Shown in pieces: positions 35,949-44,749 of a stretch of DNA of 64,000 bases. Within the stretch, counting starts at the first letter, position 1. The number at the start of each line of letters is the position of its first letter. This DNA is from Lysinibacillus capsici (GTDB taxonomy: Bacteria; Bacillota; Bacilli; Bacillales_A; Planococcaceae): contig NZ_PXXX01000011.1 of NCBI RefSeq assembly GCF_003367505.1, positions 124,001-188,000 of the forward strand. The letters are read 5' to 3'. The notes beneath the pieces are model-generated. The model was not told the origin of the DNA. It did not search any database and was given only the letters and a program-made list of their open reading frames with translations. A program made the position numbers and the translations under genes.

Positions 35949-36545
35949 ATGTCATTAGAAAATATAATCGATTGTATTTGCAAGGAAGCAACTAATAAAG
36001 ACAGTAAAAAATTAGAAGAATTACTAGAGCAATTGTATGATTATGAAAGTGCTAAAATACTTGATATTTACCCTTATCAGATAAAAAGTAATGAAAAATA
36101 TAGTCAAGTAGAAGTATTCTTCGATAAATTAGAGATGGTCGATTTCCAACAAAAAACGCAGGATTATCATTCGTACCAGAAAAGCCTTGAAAAATTCGAG
36201 AGATTTTTTGAATTGATGTGGTTAAAATCATCTGAATTTTATGCATTTTATTATTTACCAGATCCTTTATATAAGGATCAATTGTATTATAAAGTCTACG
36301 AGAATGAGTGGGGTAAAATTATACCTAAAGATCTTACAGAAGGAACTTTTGTAAACATTGATGAATACACAATGTTAAATTCACTAATAAAATTAGCTGT
36401 TTCGGACCATCTCCATTTACATTTTATTTCACCTGAGGAGAATATTGTATTTAGTGGGAATGGCTTAGCCTTTTTAATTTTCAGCCAACATAATCTTGAG
36501 TTATTAGAAAAGATCGCTAATACGGAGGGGCTCTATATCCGTTGA
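35949..36545 (+). CDS. Hypothetical protein, 198 residues
   Basis: The ATG at 35949 follows AAAGGAG. The protein is acidic and rich in Tyr, Phe and Leu, without signal peptide or membrane helix. Its size and composition recall immunity or SMI1-like proteins, but no family motif was recognised, so this is only a guess. It is flanked by a terminator hairpin. Confidence 0.5.
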   Translation: MSLENIIDCICKEATNKDSKKLEELLEQLYDYESAKILDIYPYQIKSNEKYSQVEVFFDKLEMVDFQQKTQDYHSYQKSLEKFERFFELMWLKSSEFYAFYYLPDPLYKDQLYYKVYENEWGKIIPKDLTEGTFVNIDEYTMLNSLIKLAVSDHLHLHFISPEENIVFSGNGLAFLIFSQHNLELLEKIANTEGLYIR

Positions 36546-36608
36546 AAAAGTGAGAGAACATTCCCAGCAACATGAAGCTAGATAATATGAAACATACCCT
36601 AAAAAAAT

Positions 36609-36641
36609 AGCAACAATCTATGTTTCTTACAGATCGTTGCT
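36609..36641. terminator. Bidirectional terminator hairpin
   Basis: AGCAACAATCT at 36609-36619 pairs with AGATCGTTGCT at 36631-36641, with A-rich lead and T-rich tail, between convergent genes. Confidence 0.75.
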
Positions 36642-36656
36642 ACAATTATTTAAAAA

Positions 36657-37043
36657 TCATTTATTCTGCTCTCGATAATTAATGGCCTCTTTAAATTCAT
36701 CGGTAGCTAGGATATTGTAGAACATATTTTTACTGTTTACGTTTGCTATTGTCCCAGTGATTGTATTATCAATCCATAGATAGTATTCATCATCGTTTAG
36801 TTTGATCTTATACTGCGGAGCAATTTCGTTATCGACCTCACCGAATTCTCTAGCTTTTTTAAATGTTTTTTCTATAATTTTAATATCTTTCGCATCGGAG
36901 ATTTGTTGTAAAGTATCGGGTTGCACTTCATCGAAATTAATTAATTCTTGAATTTCTATCACCTCCGATGCTTCTTTCTGATCGTTACAAGCAACTAACG
37001 CTAAGGAACAAATCATTAACAACAAAAATGTTCTTATTTTCAC
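36657..37043 (-). CDS. Small lipoprotein of unknown function
   Basis: The 128-residue protein starts at a GTG (37043) after AAAGGGG. It has a lipoprotein signal with lipobox LVAC at about residues 16-19, then a 110-residue soluble domain with YKIKLNDDEYYLWIDNTITG. Such small Bacillales lipoproteins of unclassified type are common. No function is claimed. Confidence 0.65.
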   Translation of the reverse strand: MKIRTFLLLMICSLALVACNDQKEASEVIEIQELINFDEVQPDTLQQISDAKDIKIIEKTFKKAREFGEVDNEIAPQYKIKLNDDEYYLWIDNTITGTIANVNSKNMFYNILATDEFKEAINYREQNK

Positions 37044-37235
37044 CTTGTCTTCACCCCTTTTTGTTCAATCTAGTATATTCCCTTATGAACATTTCTTCAA
37101 ACTGCAAAACCCTCGAAGTATTTACATATTCTAACAGTCTAAAAAAGGTTTAACCATAGCATAAAAACTTATTTGAGAGCTTTCCCCTTGAATGGAATTT
37201 ATAGTATGCTGATTAAAAGGGAGGAGAGGGATTTT

Positions 37236-37730
37236 ATGGTTAAACAATTGATTGTTGGGGATACAACACAGGAATTGGCTTCTACTCGTCGCATGCTGGA
37301 ACGCTTGCCCGACGAGCATATGACATGGAGGCCACATGAGAAATCAATGACACTAGGAGGTCTGGCCACGCACCTAATCAATCTGCTAAACTGGCAAATG
37401 GCTATTTTACAGTACTTAGACTTTGATCTTTCCACCGTTCCGTTACGACGAGAGGCATTAGAAAAGCGAGCTGACATTCTGGATGAGTTCGATACAAACG
37501 TAAGAAAACTGGAAATGATGCTTACTGAATGTGATGAGAAAACGCTTGGAGAGGAATGGACACTACGTCATGGTGACCATATTATTCGCCAAGAGCCTCG
37601 AGCAATTGCGTTCCGCACCTTCGGATTAAGCCACATGGTCCATCATCGGGCGCAACTTGGGGTATACTTGCGACTTCTCGATATTCCAGTACCAGGCATC
37701 TACGGCCCCTCTGCAGACGAAGAAGCCTAG
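37236..37730 (+). CDS. DinB-family protein
   Basis: The ATG at 37236 follows GGGAGGAG, giving 164 residues. The four-helix DinB fold is indicated by LERLPDEHMTWRPHEKSMTLGGLATHLINL (first His) and FGLSHMVHHRAQLGVYLRLLDIPVP (two further metal-ligand His). Members include thiol transferases and many of unknown role. This is one of two intact and one broken DinB-like genes in the window. Confidence 0.82.
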   Translation: MVKQLIVGDTTQELASTRRMLERLPDEHMTWRPHEKSMTLGGLATHLINLLNWQMAILQYLDFDLSTVPLRREALEKRADILDEFDTNVRKLEMMLTECDEKTLGEEWTLRHGDHIIRQEPRAIAFRTFGLSHMVHHRAQLGVYLRLLDIPVPGIYGPSADEEA

Positions 37731-37777
37731 TAAACTACTTCCATGAATCGCTATTTAGAAAGGTATGAGGTGTTCGA

Positions 37778-38332
37778 TTGACTAAGATAATGACGAAAAC
37801 AGAACGATTAATTATTCGATTAATGGAAGAGGGAGATTACTCTTCTTGGCTTACGCAATATGAAAATCGTTTACCTTCCCAGCATAAATACGATGAAGGT
37901 AAATTAGATATGAGCATCTGTACGAAAGAATGGTTTATTGATTTAGTTACTAAGCATCATCAGATGGCTGAGGATGATAAGGTGTATGTATTTGGAGTAT
38001 TTAGAAAAACAGATAATACGCATATTGGTTTTGTAGACTTTTCCACAATTATGAGGGAAGAATTTCAATGGGCTAGGTTCGGGTATACCATTCATAACCA
38101 TTTTTGGAGAAAAGGTTATGGTAAAGAGGCTGTAAAGGCAGCGATTGATCTAGCATTTGAAAAATTAAATTATCATCGAATAGAAGCTCATATAAACCTC
38201 GACAATACGGCATCTATAAAATTAGCAGAAAATGTTGGGATGCTTTATGAATGCACGAGGAAAGGATTCATATACGAGGACAACAAGTGGACTGATCAGC
38301 TGGTTTATTTTATAAATGCAGAAGACATTTAA
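37778..38332 (+). CDS. GNAT N-acetyltransferase, RimJ/RimL type
   Basis: The 184-residue protein probably starts at the TTG at 37778 after GAGGTG; the ATG at 37790 is an alternative. Typical parts are TERLIIRLMEEGDY, ARFGYTIHNHFWRKGYGKEAVKAAIDLAFEKL and HRIEAHINLDNTASIKLAENVGM. This class acetylates ribosomal protein N-termini or small amines. The following glycosyltransferase starts 15 bp after its end, so the two are probably co-transcribed. Confidence 0.8.
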   Translation: MTKIMTKTERLIIRLMEEGDYSSWLTQYENRLPSQHKYDEGKLDMSICTKEWFIDLVTKHHQMAEDDKVYVFGVFRKTDNTHIGFVDFSTIMREEFQWARFGYTIHNHFWRKGYGKEAVKAAIDLAFEKLNYHRIEAHINLDNTASIKLAENVGMLYECTRKGFIYEDNKWTDQLVYFINAEDI

Positions 38333-38346
38333 AAGGGAGGAGCTGT

Positions 38347-39108
38347 ATGTACGACATGGAGAACTCTTTAGAAGTGCAAAAGAAAGAGGATATAAAAATT
38401 TCAATAGTCATACCAGCCCATAATGAAGAAAAATACATTGGAAAATGCTTAGAATCTATTTTAAAGGCTTCCAAATCCTTTGAAAATCAAGTAGAGATTA
38501 TTGTTGTTTTAAATCGCTGTACAGATAGAACAGAGGAAATTGCAAAATCGTATAATTGTATCCTACTAAAAAATAGCGATAAGAACCTTTCGAAGATTAG
38601 GAACGCTGGCGTTGATATAGCAAGAGGGGAAATCATCGTCACAATTGATGCCGATACACAGATGAACGAACATGTGTTATCGAAGGCAGTAGAGAACTTA
38701 AGCACAGGTAAGTACATTGGCGGGGGCGTTACAGGAAAGTTTGAAAGAATGTCCTTAGGAATTTTTGTTTCAGCTTTGTTATTAATCGGACCAATATTTT
38801 TAAAATATGGTGCAATTTCTGTAGGCATCTTTTGGTGCTACAAAAAAGATTTTCAAGCAATTAATGGATTTAATGAAAATATGCTCATGGCAGAAGATGC
38901 CGATTTTGCTAAACGATTAAAAGATTGGGGAAAAAAGAACGGAAAAAAATACGGAACAATTCAAAATGGAATGATCACTTCAAGCAGAAAATTTGATAAG
39001 CATGGAGACTGGGTTTTACTTAAACGTCCTAAAATGATCCTAGCATACCTTAAAGGTACAGATCAGAAACATGCGAATGAAGCATATTATGAAAATGAAG
39101 ATAGATAA
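38347..39108 (+). CDS. Glycosyltransferase family 2
   Basis: The 253-residue GT-A enzyme shows ISIVIPAHNEEKYIGKCLESI at the N-terminus, the metal-binding DAD in IDADTQMNEH, and MAEDADFAKRLKDWGKK near the end. One hydrophobic segment (about 138-160) may rest on the membrane. It probably transfers a sugar to a cell-surface lipid or polymer; donor and acceptor are unknown. Confidence 0.82.
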   Translation: MYDMENSLEVQKKEDIKISIVIPAHNEEKYIGKCLESILKASKSFENQVEIIVVLNRCTDRTEEIAKSYNCILLKNSDKNLSKIRNAGVDIARGEIIVTIDADTQMNEHVLSKAVENLSTGKYIGGGVTGKFERMSLGIFVSALLLIGPIFLKYGAISVGIFWCYKKDFQAINGFNENMLMAEDADFAKRLKDWGKKNGKKYGTIQNGMITSSRKFDKHGDWVLLKRPKMILAYLKGTDQKHANEAYYENEDR

Positions 39109-39119
39109 AAAGAAACCGT

Positions 39120-39151
39120 AACGTTAATCGAACAAGGATTAACGTTTTTTT
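39120..39151 (+). terminator. Intrinsic terminator
   Basis: AACGTTAATC at 39120-39129 pairs with GATTAACGTT at 39137-39146, followed by a T run. Confidence 0.88.
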
Positions 39152-39274
39152 GTTATCACACTAGCTGGAAAAAAGAAAAGAATTGAATAATTTTTTATAA
39201 TAAAATATTCTTTATTACATCAATATTGATGATTCATTTTAGCGAAAGGATGGGGATTGATATAGCTGACGTCA

Positions 39275-40246
39275 ATGTGTCAAACCCTAACAATCAGAAT
39301 GATGAATAACTTTGAAGATTTAATAGAAAAAGAGTATTCCAATATAGCAGGCATCGCTATTAGAAAAGATAATCATTTAATTTACGAAAAATATTTTGAT
39401 GGGTACACCCCAGATGATGCTTTGCATATAGCATCTGTCACTAAAAGTATCATCTCCATTCTTATTGGAATGGCAATTGATAAAGGATATATGAAAAATA
39501 TAGAACAGCATGTGTTAGATTTTTTTCCAAATTATATAGTGAAACGTGGCGAAAAAACCATTCAAAACATCACCATCGCAAATTTGTTGTCAATGACTGC
39601 ACCCTATAAATACAAGTCAGAGCCTTATACAAAAGTATATTCAAGTGATGACTGGGTAAAAGCTGCATTGGATTTGCTAGGAGGCAAAGGTAGTATTGGG
39701 GTGTTTAACTATTCTACCGTTGGCACACATATTTTATCAGGTGTTCTTACAACTGCCACTGGTCAATCTGTTCTTGATTTCGCTACAGAAAACTTGTTTA
39801 AACCTCTTGCAATCAAAGCTCCCACAAATACAACTATACAAAATAAAGAAGACTATTTCGCTTTTCTGAAGGATAAATATGTAACTGGCTGGATAGTAGA
39901 TCCTAAGGAAGTAAATACCGCTGGTTGGGGACTTACGTTAACAACCCGAGATATGGCCAAAATAGGTCAGCTCTATTTAAATGGGGGTGTATGGAACGGT
40001 CGCCAAATTCTTTCTTCTCAATGGATAGAGGACAGCACTAAAGTACAAAGTCGATCAGGAAAGCTGACCTATGGTTATTTGTGGTGGATACTTGATGATT
40101 GCTATGCAGCTTTGGGGGATGGTGGAAATGTAATATTCATAAATCCTCAAAAGAAGATGGTCATTTCGATTGCTTCGCGCTTTATGCCACGTGCCAAGGA
40201 TCGTGTTGAATTGATTAGAAAACATATGATGCCATTGTTTGAATAA
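39275..40246 (+). CDS. Serine hydrolase of the beta-lactamase/penicillin-binding type
   Basis: The 323-residue protein carries the class C beta-lactamase-like SxxK in ASVTKS (about residues 54-59), a YST in place of the usual YSN, and GDGGN near residue 281. These proteins are esterases, peptidases or penicillin-recognising enzymes. No signal peptide was seen, so a cytosolic esterase is possible. The start is uncertain: the ATG at 39275 has its nearest purine-rich site (AAAGGATGGGG) nearly 20 bp away, and the frame is closed upstream. Confidence 0.72.
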   Translation: MCQTLTIRMMNNFEDLIEKEYSNIAGIAIRKDNHLIYEKYFDGYTPDDALHIASVTKSIISILIGMAIDKGYMKNIEQHVLDFFPNYIVKRGEKTIQNITIANLLSMTAPYKYKSEPYTKVYSSDDWVKAALDLLGGKGSIGVFNYSTVGTHILSGVLTTATGQSVLDFATENLFKPLAIKAPTNTTIQNKEDYFAFLKDKYVTGWIVDPKEVNTAGWGLTLTTRDMAKIGQLYLNGGVWNGRQILSSQWIEDSTKVQSRSGKLTYGYLWWILDDCYAALGDGGNVIFINPQKKMVISIASRFMPRAKDRVELIRKHMMPLFE

Positions 40247-40279
40247 CAGCTAGGCATAATAAACAATTATGTTAAATAC

Positions 40280-40318
40280 ACTCCATTTTGATCATCATCA
40301 ATCAAAATGGAGTTTTTA
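40280..40318 (+). terminator. Intrinsic terminator
   Basis: ACTCCATTTTGAT at 40280-40292 is perfectly complementary to ATCAAAATGGAGT at 40301-40313, followed by T. Confidence 0.9.
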
Positions 40319-40522
40319 TATTGAATGAAGGATATTAATGAATCAATTTTGTCAATCATCCTTAATGGGCATAAAAGCATCTACTTTATTGACTACAAAA
40401 TAACATTACAAGCCATCCAAAACAGTTTTGGGGATTCGTTCAATTTTGTTCAACATGACATTTTTAAAATCAATTAAAGTTTCGCATTTTTAATCAAAAT
40501 TTTTTTAAACTAACAAAAATAC

Positions 40523-40551
40523 TTGCAACACCCATTGTAGTACTGTATAGT
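40523..40551 (+). promoter_or_regulatory. Promoter of the tetR-type gene
   Basis: TTGCAA at 40523-40528 and TATAGT at 40546-40551 are 17 bp apart. The operator palindrome covers the -10 element. The expected RNA start near 40558 would make the 5' leader very short. Confidence 0.65.
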
Positions 40552-40555
40552 ACTA
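40538..40555. promoter_or_regulatory. TetR-type operator upstream of its own gene
   Basis: TAGTACTGTATAGTACTA at 40538-40555 is an imperfect palindrome with 7-bp arms TAGTACT/AGTACTA. A second copy with the same arms and 4-nt spacer lies at 41169-41186 before the next gene. Confidence 0.75.
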
Positions 40556-40576
40556 ATTATGACAAAGGTAAAATTA

Positions 40577-41143
40577 ATGAATCAAAAACGTGTAATTGAA
40601 GTAGCTGCAACATTATTTTTAGAAAAAGGGTTCGCTTATACAAGCATGGATGAATTAGTTCGTGTAAGCAAAGTTTCAAAGTCTAATGTGTATTATCACT
40701 TCTCTAATAAGGAAGAATTGTTGGAAGGGGTCGTTGATTATTGGATTGAAATGTATCAATCTGCAATAGATGACTTACTATCTCAAAACCATTTATTAGT
40801 TGAAGATCGTATCAAACTATTTTTAAAGCAAATAACACAAGGAGTTCAGACGAGAGAATATAAGGGGAGCTGTCCATTTATTACCCTTTATATTCAAAGT
40901 CCTACAAATGCCACAAAAGTAAAAGAAAAAATAGGTCTTTTTTTTAAAGGCTTACAAACGAAAGTTTCTTTATTCCTTAAACAAGGGGTAGAGAATGGTG
41001 AATTTAGAAAGACAATAAATATTGACGAGGTTGCATCTCTTTTTATTACAAATCTTGAAGGAGCGCTATTTATTTCAGAAACACTGGAGGATGCAACTGT
41101 AATCATGAAAACAGCAGATCATTTGTTTAACTTGCTTCGGTAA
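40577..41143 (+). CDS. TetR/AcrR-family regulator
   Basis: The preferred start is the ATG at 40577 with AAAGG seven to eight bases upstream, giving 188 residues. An ATG at 40559 would give 194 residues but sits at the predicted RNA start, with no room for a ribosome site. The N-terminal HTH (VIEVAATLFLEKGFAYTSMDELVRVSKVSKSNVYYHFSNKEELL) is typical. The C-terminal ligand-binding domain has GSCPF and FKGLQTKVSLFL segments as in YcfQ/LmrA-like regulators. It probably represses itself and the reductase-hydrolase gene through shared operators. Confidence 0.88.
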   Translation: MNQKRVIEVAATLFLEKGFAYTSMDELVRVSKVSKSNVYYHFSNKEELLEGVVDYWIEMYQSAIDDLLSQNHLLVEDRIKLFLKQITQGVQTREYKGSCPFITLYIQSPTNATKVKEKIGLFFKGLQTKVSLFLKQGVENGEFRKTINIDEVASLFITNLEGALFISETLEDATVIMKTADHLFNLLR

Positions 41144-41159
41144 AAGAAGCATTTTTTTT
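41134..41159 (+). terminator. Intrinsic terminator overlapping the tetR stop
   Basis: GCTTC at 41134-41138 pairs with GAAGC at 41146-41150, followed by eight T. The short stem begins inside the last codons of the regulator gene and could give partial termination before the target gene. Confidence 0.6.
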
Positions 41160-41168
41160 ACATCAAAT

Positions 41169-41186
41169 TAGTACTAAACAGTACTA
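41169..41186. promoter_or_regulatory. Second TetR-type operator
   Basis: TAGTACTAAACAGTACTA at 41169-41186 has the same arms as the site at 40538-40555 and ends 2 bp before the AGGAGG ribosome site of the target gene. A repressor bound here would block transcription of that gene. Confidence 0.75.
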
Positions 41187-41200
41187 CTAGGAGGATTTTT

Positions 41201-43081
41201 ATGAGAACAGTATTTTTAACGGGTGGAACAGGTTTTATTGGAAAGCAATTAGTGAATGAATTAGTCAAAGAGGATGTGAACATTCTTCTTTTAGTGAGGT
41301 CGAAAAGTAAAGCAACACATATTTTTCAGGAAAGAGGCATCTTAAAAGAGGAAAATATGCACTTTATTGAAGGTGATTTAACGAAAATAGACTTAGGTCT
41401 AAGTGCTGAAGATAAGGAGTTGGTATTGAAAACGGATGTGATTATTCACGCAGGAGGCTCCATGGATATTCAAGCGACAAACAAAGAGGCAACTTCTGTA
41501 TTTTTGAATGGCGCCAAACATATTAGTGAATTCGCTAAAAGTATTCATCAATTGAAGGGCTTACAGCAATTTATCCATGTTGTAGGTTACATGAGTCCCT
41601 TTGATGATAATAATAGCAAGGTTGCGATAGATGTATTTAAAGAAGGAAACAAATTTTTAAAAATAAAAAATCCATATGAGAAAACAAAATTTTTAGCTGA
41701 TCTTTATATCCGTCAACAGGCATCAGCAGTAGGTTATCCGCTGTCTGTCATTAATCCGCCAACTGTGGTTGGTAGTAGTAAAACAGGGAGTACAGAGCAG
41801 ATAGCAGGATTAGGTTTGCTTGTGACAAGTATGCGAAGAGGGCTCATGCCAGTGATTCCTGGAGATAAGGGATATAGGTTGCCACTGATTTCAAACGATG
41901 AGTTTGCGAAGTTTATTGTGCAGGTTTTCAAATTGGAGCAGCCGGCTATTCAAACATATACACTTGTTGATGACAAAGTGAACGATCCGAACATTGCTGA
42001 ATTATTAAGTGTTATGTCGGAAAGTATGAATATGAGGGCACCAAAAATCTCTGTTCCAATGCCGCTTATGAAAACAATAATGAAAAGTGGAGTAAGTAAA
42101 ATAACAAACATTCCTTCTGATGGACTGAATTTTATCACAAAACGAACATTTTCAAATGGTTCGGTGAAAAACATGAGGGGGGGAGATTGGTTTAAGAAGA
42201 TGAGTGTCATGAACTTTTTCCCTGCCGTAGTAGCTGATCTGGATTATCGATTGATGTATCAAAATGGTGAACATCATCATTTATTTGAGCGAACATTATG
42301 CGATAACAATACCCTTTACCAATTACACGGAGAAGGAAAACCGTTTATTTTATTACATGGTTTATTGAGTGATGGGGAGGATTTATTTCCTTTAGCGCAT
42401 GAGCTTCATGAAAAAACGGGTCAACCTGTATGGATCTTGGATCTTCCAGGTTTGGGACGTTCTCCTTTTAAACGCGAGAAAAATCTTTTAAATATCTATT
42501 TGAATGTAGTAAAAAAATTATTGGAGAAAGCTACTAACGGCGCCCATCTAATTGGCCATTCATTTGGTGCGTATATTCTTTTGGAAGCATTAGTACAAAA
42601 GTACATAGATAAGAAGTATACAATTACTTTACTTCAGCCACCTATTACTAAAATAAATGCTAAATCGATATATGTTCCTCAATTTATGAACAAATGGACA
42701 TTGAAATTGGCAACTACTAATTTGATAGAGCGATATTTATTAAGTAATGGTTTATTTGAAAGTATAGAGAGCATCCCTGAACATTATATTGAAAAACTAA
42801 GTAAAAGTTTTACTTCTCCTAGAATTTTAAATACTACGGTTCAGCTTAATAGTTTACTATCGAAAAACGTTCAAGGTGATTTCAATGAAGTAACAAAGTA
42901 TAATCTTCACATTATTTGGGGGGATTCTGACAGAGGCTATTCTGCTCCTTCACATCTGGGTAAGGTTGATTTTGTTCCATATGGTCATCATTTTCCTCTT
43001 AGCCATCCGAGTGAAACGGCTAATTTGGTCATAAAAAACAGTAATGAATTTGCAAAAGAAGCTGAGATCTTGCTTCGGTAA
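41201..43081 (+). CDS. Fusion of an NAD(P)-dependent reductase (extended SDR) and an alpha/beta hydrolase
   Basis: The 626-residue protein begins with an extended SDR/thioester-reductase-like domain (about 1-350): TGGTGFIGK binds NAD(P), and NPYEKTK supplies the Tyr and Lys of the active site. The second part (about 370-626) is an alpha/beta hydrolase: GKPFILLHGLLSDGEDLFPL, nucleophile in GHSFGA, acid probably in WGDSDRG, and His in YGHHFPLSHP. The two might act in turn on a fatty or aldehyde-type substrate, but the substrate is unknown. The TetR operator before it suggests induction by a lipophilic compound. Confidence 0.82.
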   Translation: MRTVFLTGGTGFIGKQLVNELVKEDVNILLLVRSKSKATHIFQERGILKEENMHFIEGDLTKIDLGLSAEDKELVLKTDVIIHAGGSMDIQATNKEATSVFLNGAKHISEFAKSIHQLKGLQQFIHVVGYMSPFDDNNSKVAIDVFKEGNKFLKIKNPYEKTKFLADLYIRQQASAVGYPLSVINPPTVVGSSKTGSTEQIAGLGLLVTSMRRGLMPVIPGDKGYRLPLISNDEFAKFIVQVFKLEQPAIQTYTLVDDKVNDPNIAELLSVMSESMNMRAPKISVPMPLMKTIMKSGVSKITNIPSDGLNFITKRTFSNGSVKNMRGGDWFKKMSVMNFFPAVVADLDYRLMYQNGEHHHLFERTLCDNNTLYQLHGEGKPFILLHGLLSDGEDLFPLAHELHEKTGQPVWILDLPGLGRSPFKREKNLLNIYLNVVKKLLEKATNGAHLIGHSFGAYILLEALVQKYIDKKYTITLLQPPITKINAKSIYVPQFMNKWTLKLATTNLIERYLLSNGLFESIESIPEHYIEKLSKSFTSPRILNTTVQLNSLLSKNVQGDFNEVTKYNLHIIWGDSDRGYSAPSHLGKVDFVPYGHHFPLSHPSETANLVIKNSNEFAKEAEILLR

Positions 43082-43156
43082 AACTACTATTTAGTGTCCT
43101 TTCTACAGGTAGCAGTGAAAATTACTGATATATTACAGCCGAAAAAGTATACACCT

Positions 43157-43193
43157 AACCAGTTGTCAAAATTTATTTGACGACTGGTTATTT
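43157..43193 (+). terminator. Intrinsic terminator of the fusion gene
   Basis: AACCAGTTGTCAAA at 43157-43170 pairs with TTTGACGACTGGTT at 43176-43189 (one mismatch), followed by T-rich DNA. Confidence 0.8.
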
Positions 43194-43251
43194 AGTATTA
43201 TTCTTCAGAATTAAGGAATCAAGAAGAACGAATTTAATAAAAGGAAACTTG

Positions 43252-43392
43252 ATGCAGTATATTGTTTTATTTAAAGAAAATTCTTTTTTAGAGTATGGGG
43301 AAGACGAAAGGGACTACGAAATTATTCATATTCCAACAGAGACATTAAAAGAATTATTTGAAGATAATTCCAGATCTAATTGCATTTTTTAA
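43252..43392 (+). CDS. Small hypothetical protein, 46 residues
   Basis: The ATG at 43252 follows AAAAGGAA. A longer open frame begins inside the preceding terminator and is rejected. The peptide is acidic, beta-alpha in character (MQYIVLFKENSFLEYG). It may be the surviving N-terminal piece of a longer gene. Confidence 0.35.
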   Translation: MQYIVLFKENSFLEYGEDERDYEIIHIPTETLKELFEDNSRSNCIF

Positions 43393-43743
43393 TAGATATC
43401 GAGGTGATTGAGGATTAATATCTTTTTCAATGAGCATTCGTAAATAATCGCCTATGTTCATATGTCCTATTATTGGATATGGCAGCTGAAAACAACTTTT
43501 TTATTATATGAAATGGGGAAACTATTTTTTAAAGTAATACTATCTTAGGCACCAATGTATTAAGTTTTTTTAACATATATTAAACTTTCATTCAACAATC
43601 GGGCCAGATTGTAGAGTAACTTCAGGGCATAACTTCTAACTAATAAATATATTATGCACGTTATTCGTTAGAAGTTATAATACTCAATTTAATAGTAGGT
43701 TGTTCCATAAGCTCATCGAATCGGTACGAGTCATGCAATAAGA
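43393..43743. other. Intergenic region with a dispersed-repeat fragment
   Basis: No gene was recognised. TTCAACAATCGGGCC at 43591-43605 matches the core of degenerate repeats near 52770, 54010 and 54811. The rest is AT-rich. Confidence 0.4.
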
Positions 43744-44631
43744 TTAATTGGACTGGTTTGATATTGCCTCAAAATAGTCTAGAACTACCTTGCGGAATTC
43801 CAATGAAGCTTGCGTCATGTATCGACTTTTATGCCATAATAAAGCGATATCACGTACAAGTTCATGATCCTCAACTTGCAAATATTTAATCTTTTCCCAT
43901 GATATTTTTGCTGTGCTTGGTATGAAGGCAAGTCCAATTTCAGCTTCTACAAGAGTGATCAAACGTGTAGGTTCATCGCCCTCATACACATATTTAAGGT
44001 CAATTCCAGCCGATTTGCATACAGCGTCTACTAAATCACGAGTGCCGTATCCTCTTTTCACACCTACAAAGCTTTCATCCTTAAGTTCTGTTAAACATAC
44101 GCTACTTCGGTCTGCCAGCCGATGCCCATTAGGAACTGCAACAAGAATGGGATCAACAAAGACAACTTGACATTCGATGTCTTGCCCTTGAAAAGGAGAG
44201 GACGACAAGCAAAAATCGACTTCGCCTCGATGTAAAAGCGTGACCATTTCCAGTGTGGTCAGCATTTGCACATGAAATTGGATATTAGGACGTTTTTTAC
44301 GAAACTCTCGCATTATCTGGGGCAAAGTGCTTGCTGTGGTTACCGCAAGCTTAAGTGTACCAGATTCTGCTCTGGACAAATCGCTAATCTCCTGCTTCCC
44401 CTGTTCCAACTCAAACAAAGCCCTTTCCGCGCGACGAATGAATTTGTTGCCAAATTCATTTAATCGCAGTTTCCTGCCTGTGCGATCAAATAAAGGTACC
44501 CCTAAATCTTCTTCCAGACGCTGAATCGTTTTGCTTAGCGACGATTGCGTAACGTGGAGACTTCGGGCAGCTTCGGTTACATGCTCTAATCGAGCTACCT
44601 CAAGAAAATATTGTAGTTGAAGAAGTTCCAT
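43744..44631 (-). CDS. LysR-family transcriptional regulator
   Basis: The ATG at 44631, giving 295 residues, has GGAG about 10 bases upstream and places the HTH at the usual N-terminus (LQYFLEVARLEHVTEAARSLHVTQSSLSKTIQRLEEDLGVPLFDR). The open frame extends 78 codons further upstream but that part is not family-like. The periplasmic-binding-like effector domain spans about 90-295. It is divergent from an MFS exporter, its probable target. The effector is unknown. Confidence 0.87.
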   Translation of the reverse strand: MELLQLQYFLEVARLEHVTEAARSLHVTQSSLSKTIQRLEEDLGVPLFDRTGRKLRLNEFGNKFIRRAERALFELEQGKQEISDLSRAESGTLKLAVTTASTLPQIMREFRKKRPNIQFHVQMLTTLEMVTLLHRGEVDFCLSSSPFQGQDIECQVVFVDPILVAVPNGHRLADRSSVCLTELKDESFVGVKRGYGTRDLVDAVCKSAGIDLKYVYEGDEPTRLITLVEAEIGLAFIPSTAKISWEKIKYLQVEDHELVRDIALLWHKSRYMTQASLEFRKVVLDYFEAISNQSN

Positions 44632-44749
44632 TTCTTTTTCTCTCCAATCATTCCTTTTGGTCAATGATATCATAACTTTAAATGCGTTGGAATGAATGTA
44701 AAATTTCAAGTAAGATATCAATGTAACAAATATAAAGGGGGGGTAAAAT

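Noticed and set aside
41131-43085. The regulator and the fusion gene both end with CTTGCTTCGGTAAAA
   Set aside because: Fifteen shared bases at two stop codons are curious but short. The encoded LLR ends differ in context, so chance or a small gene-conversion trace cannot be separated.
43177-43251. Longer start for the small protein at 43252
   Set aside because: This part overlaps the terminator of the preceding gene, and only the ATG at 43252 has a ribosome site.
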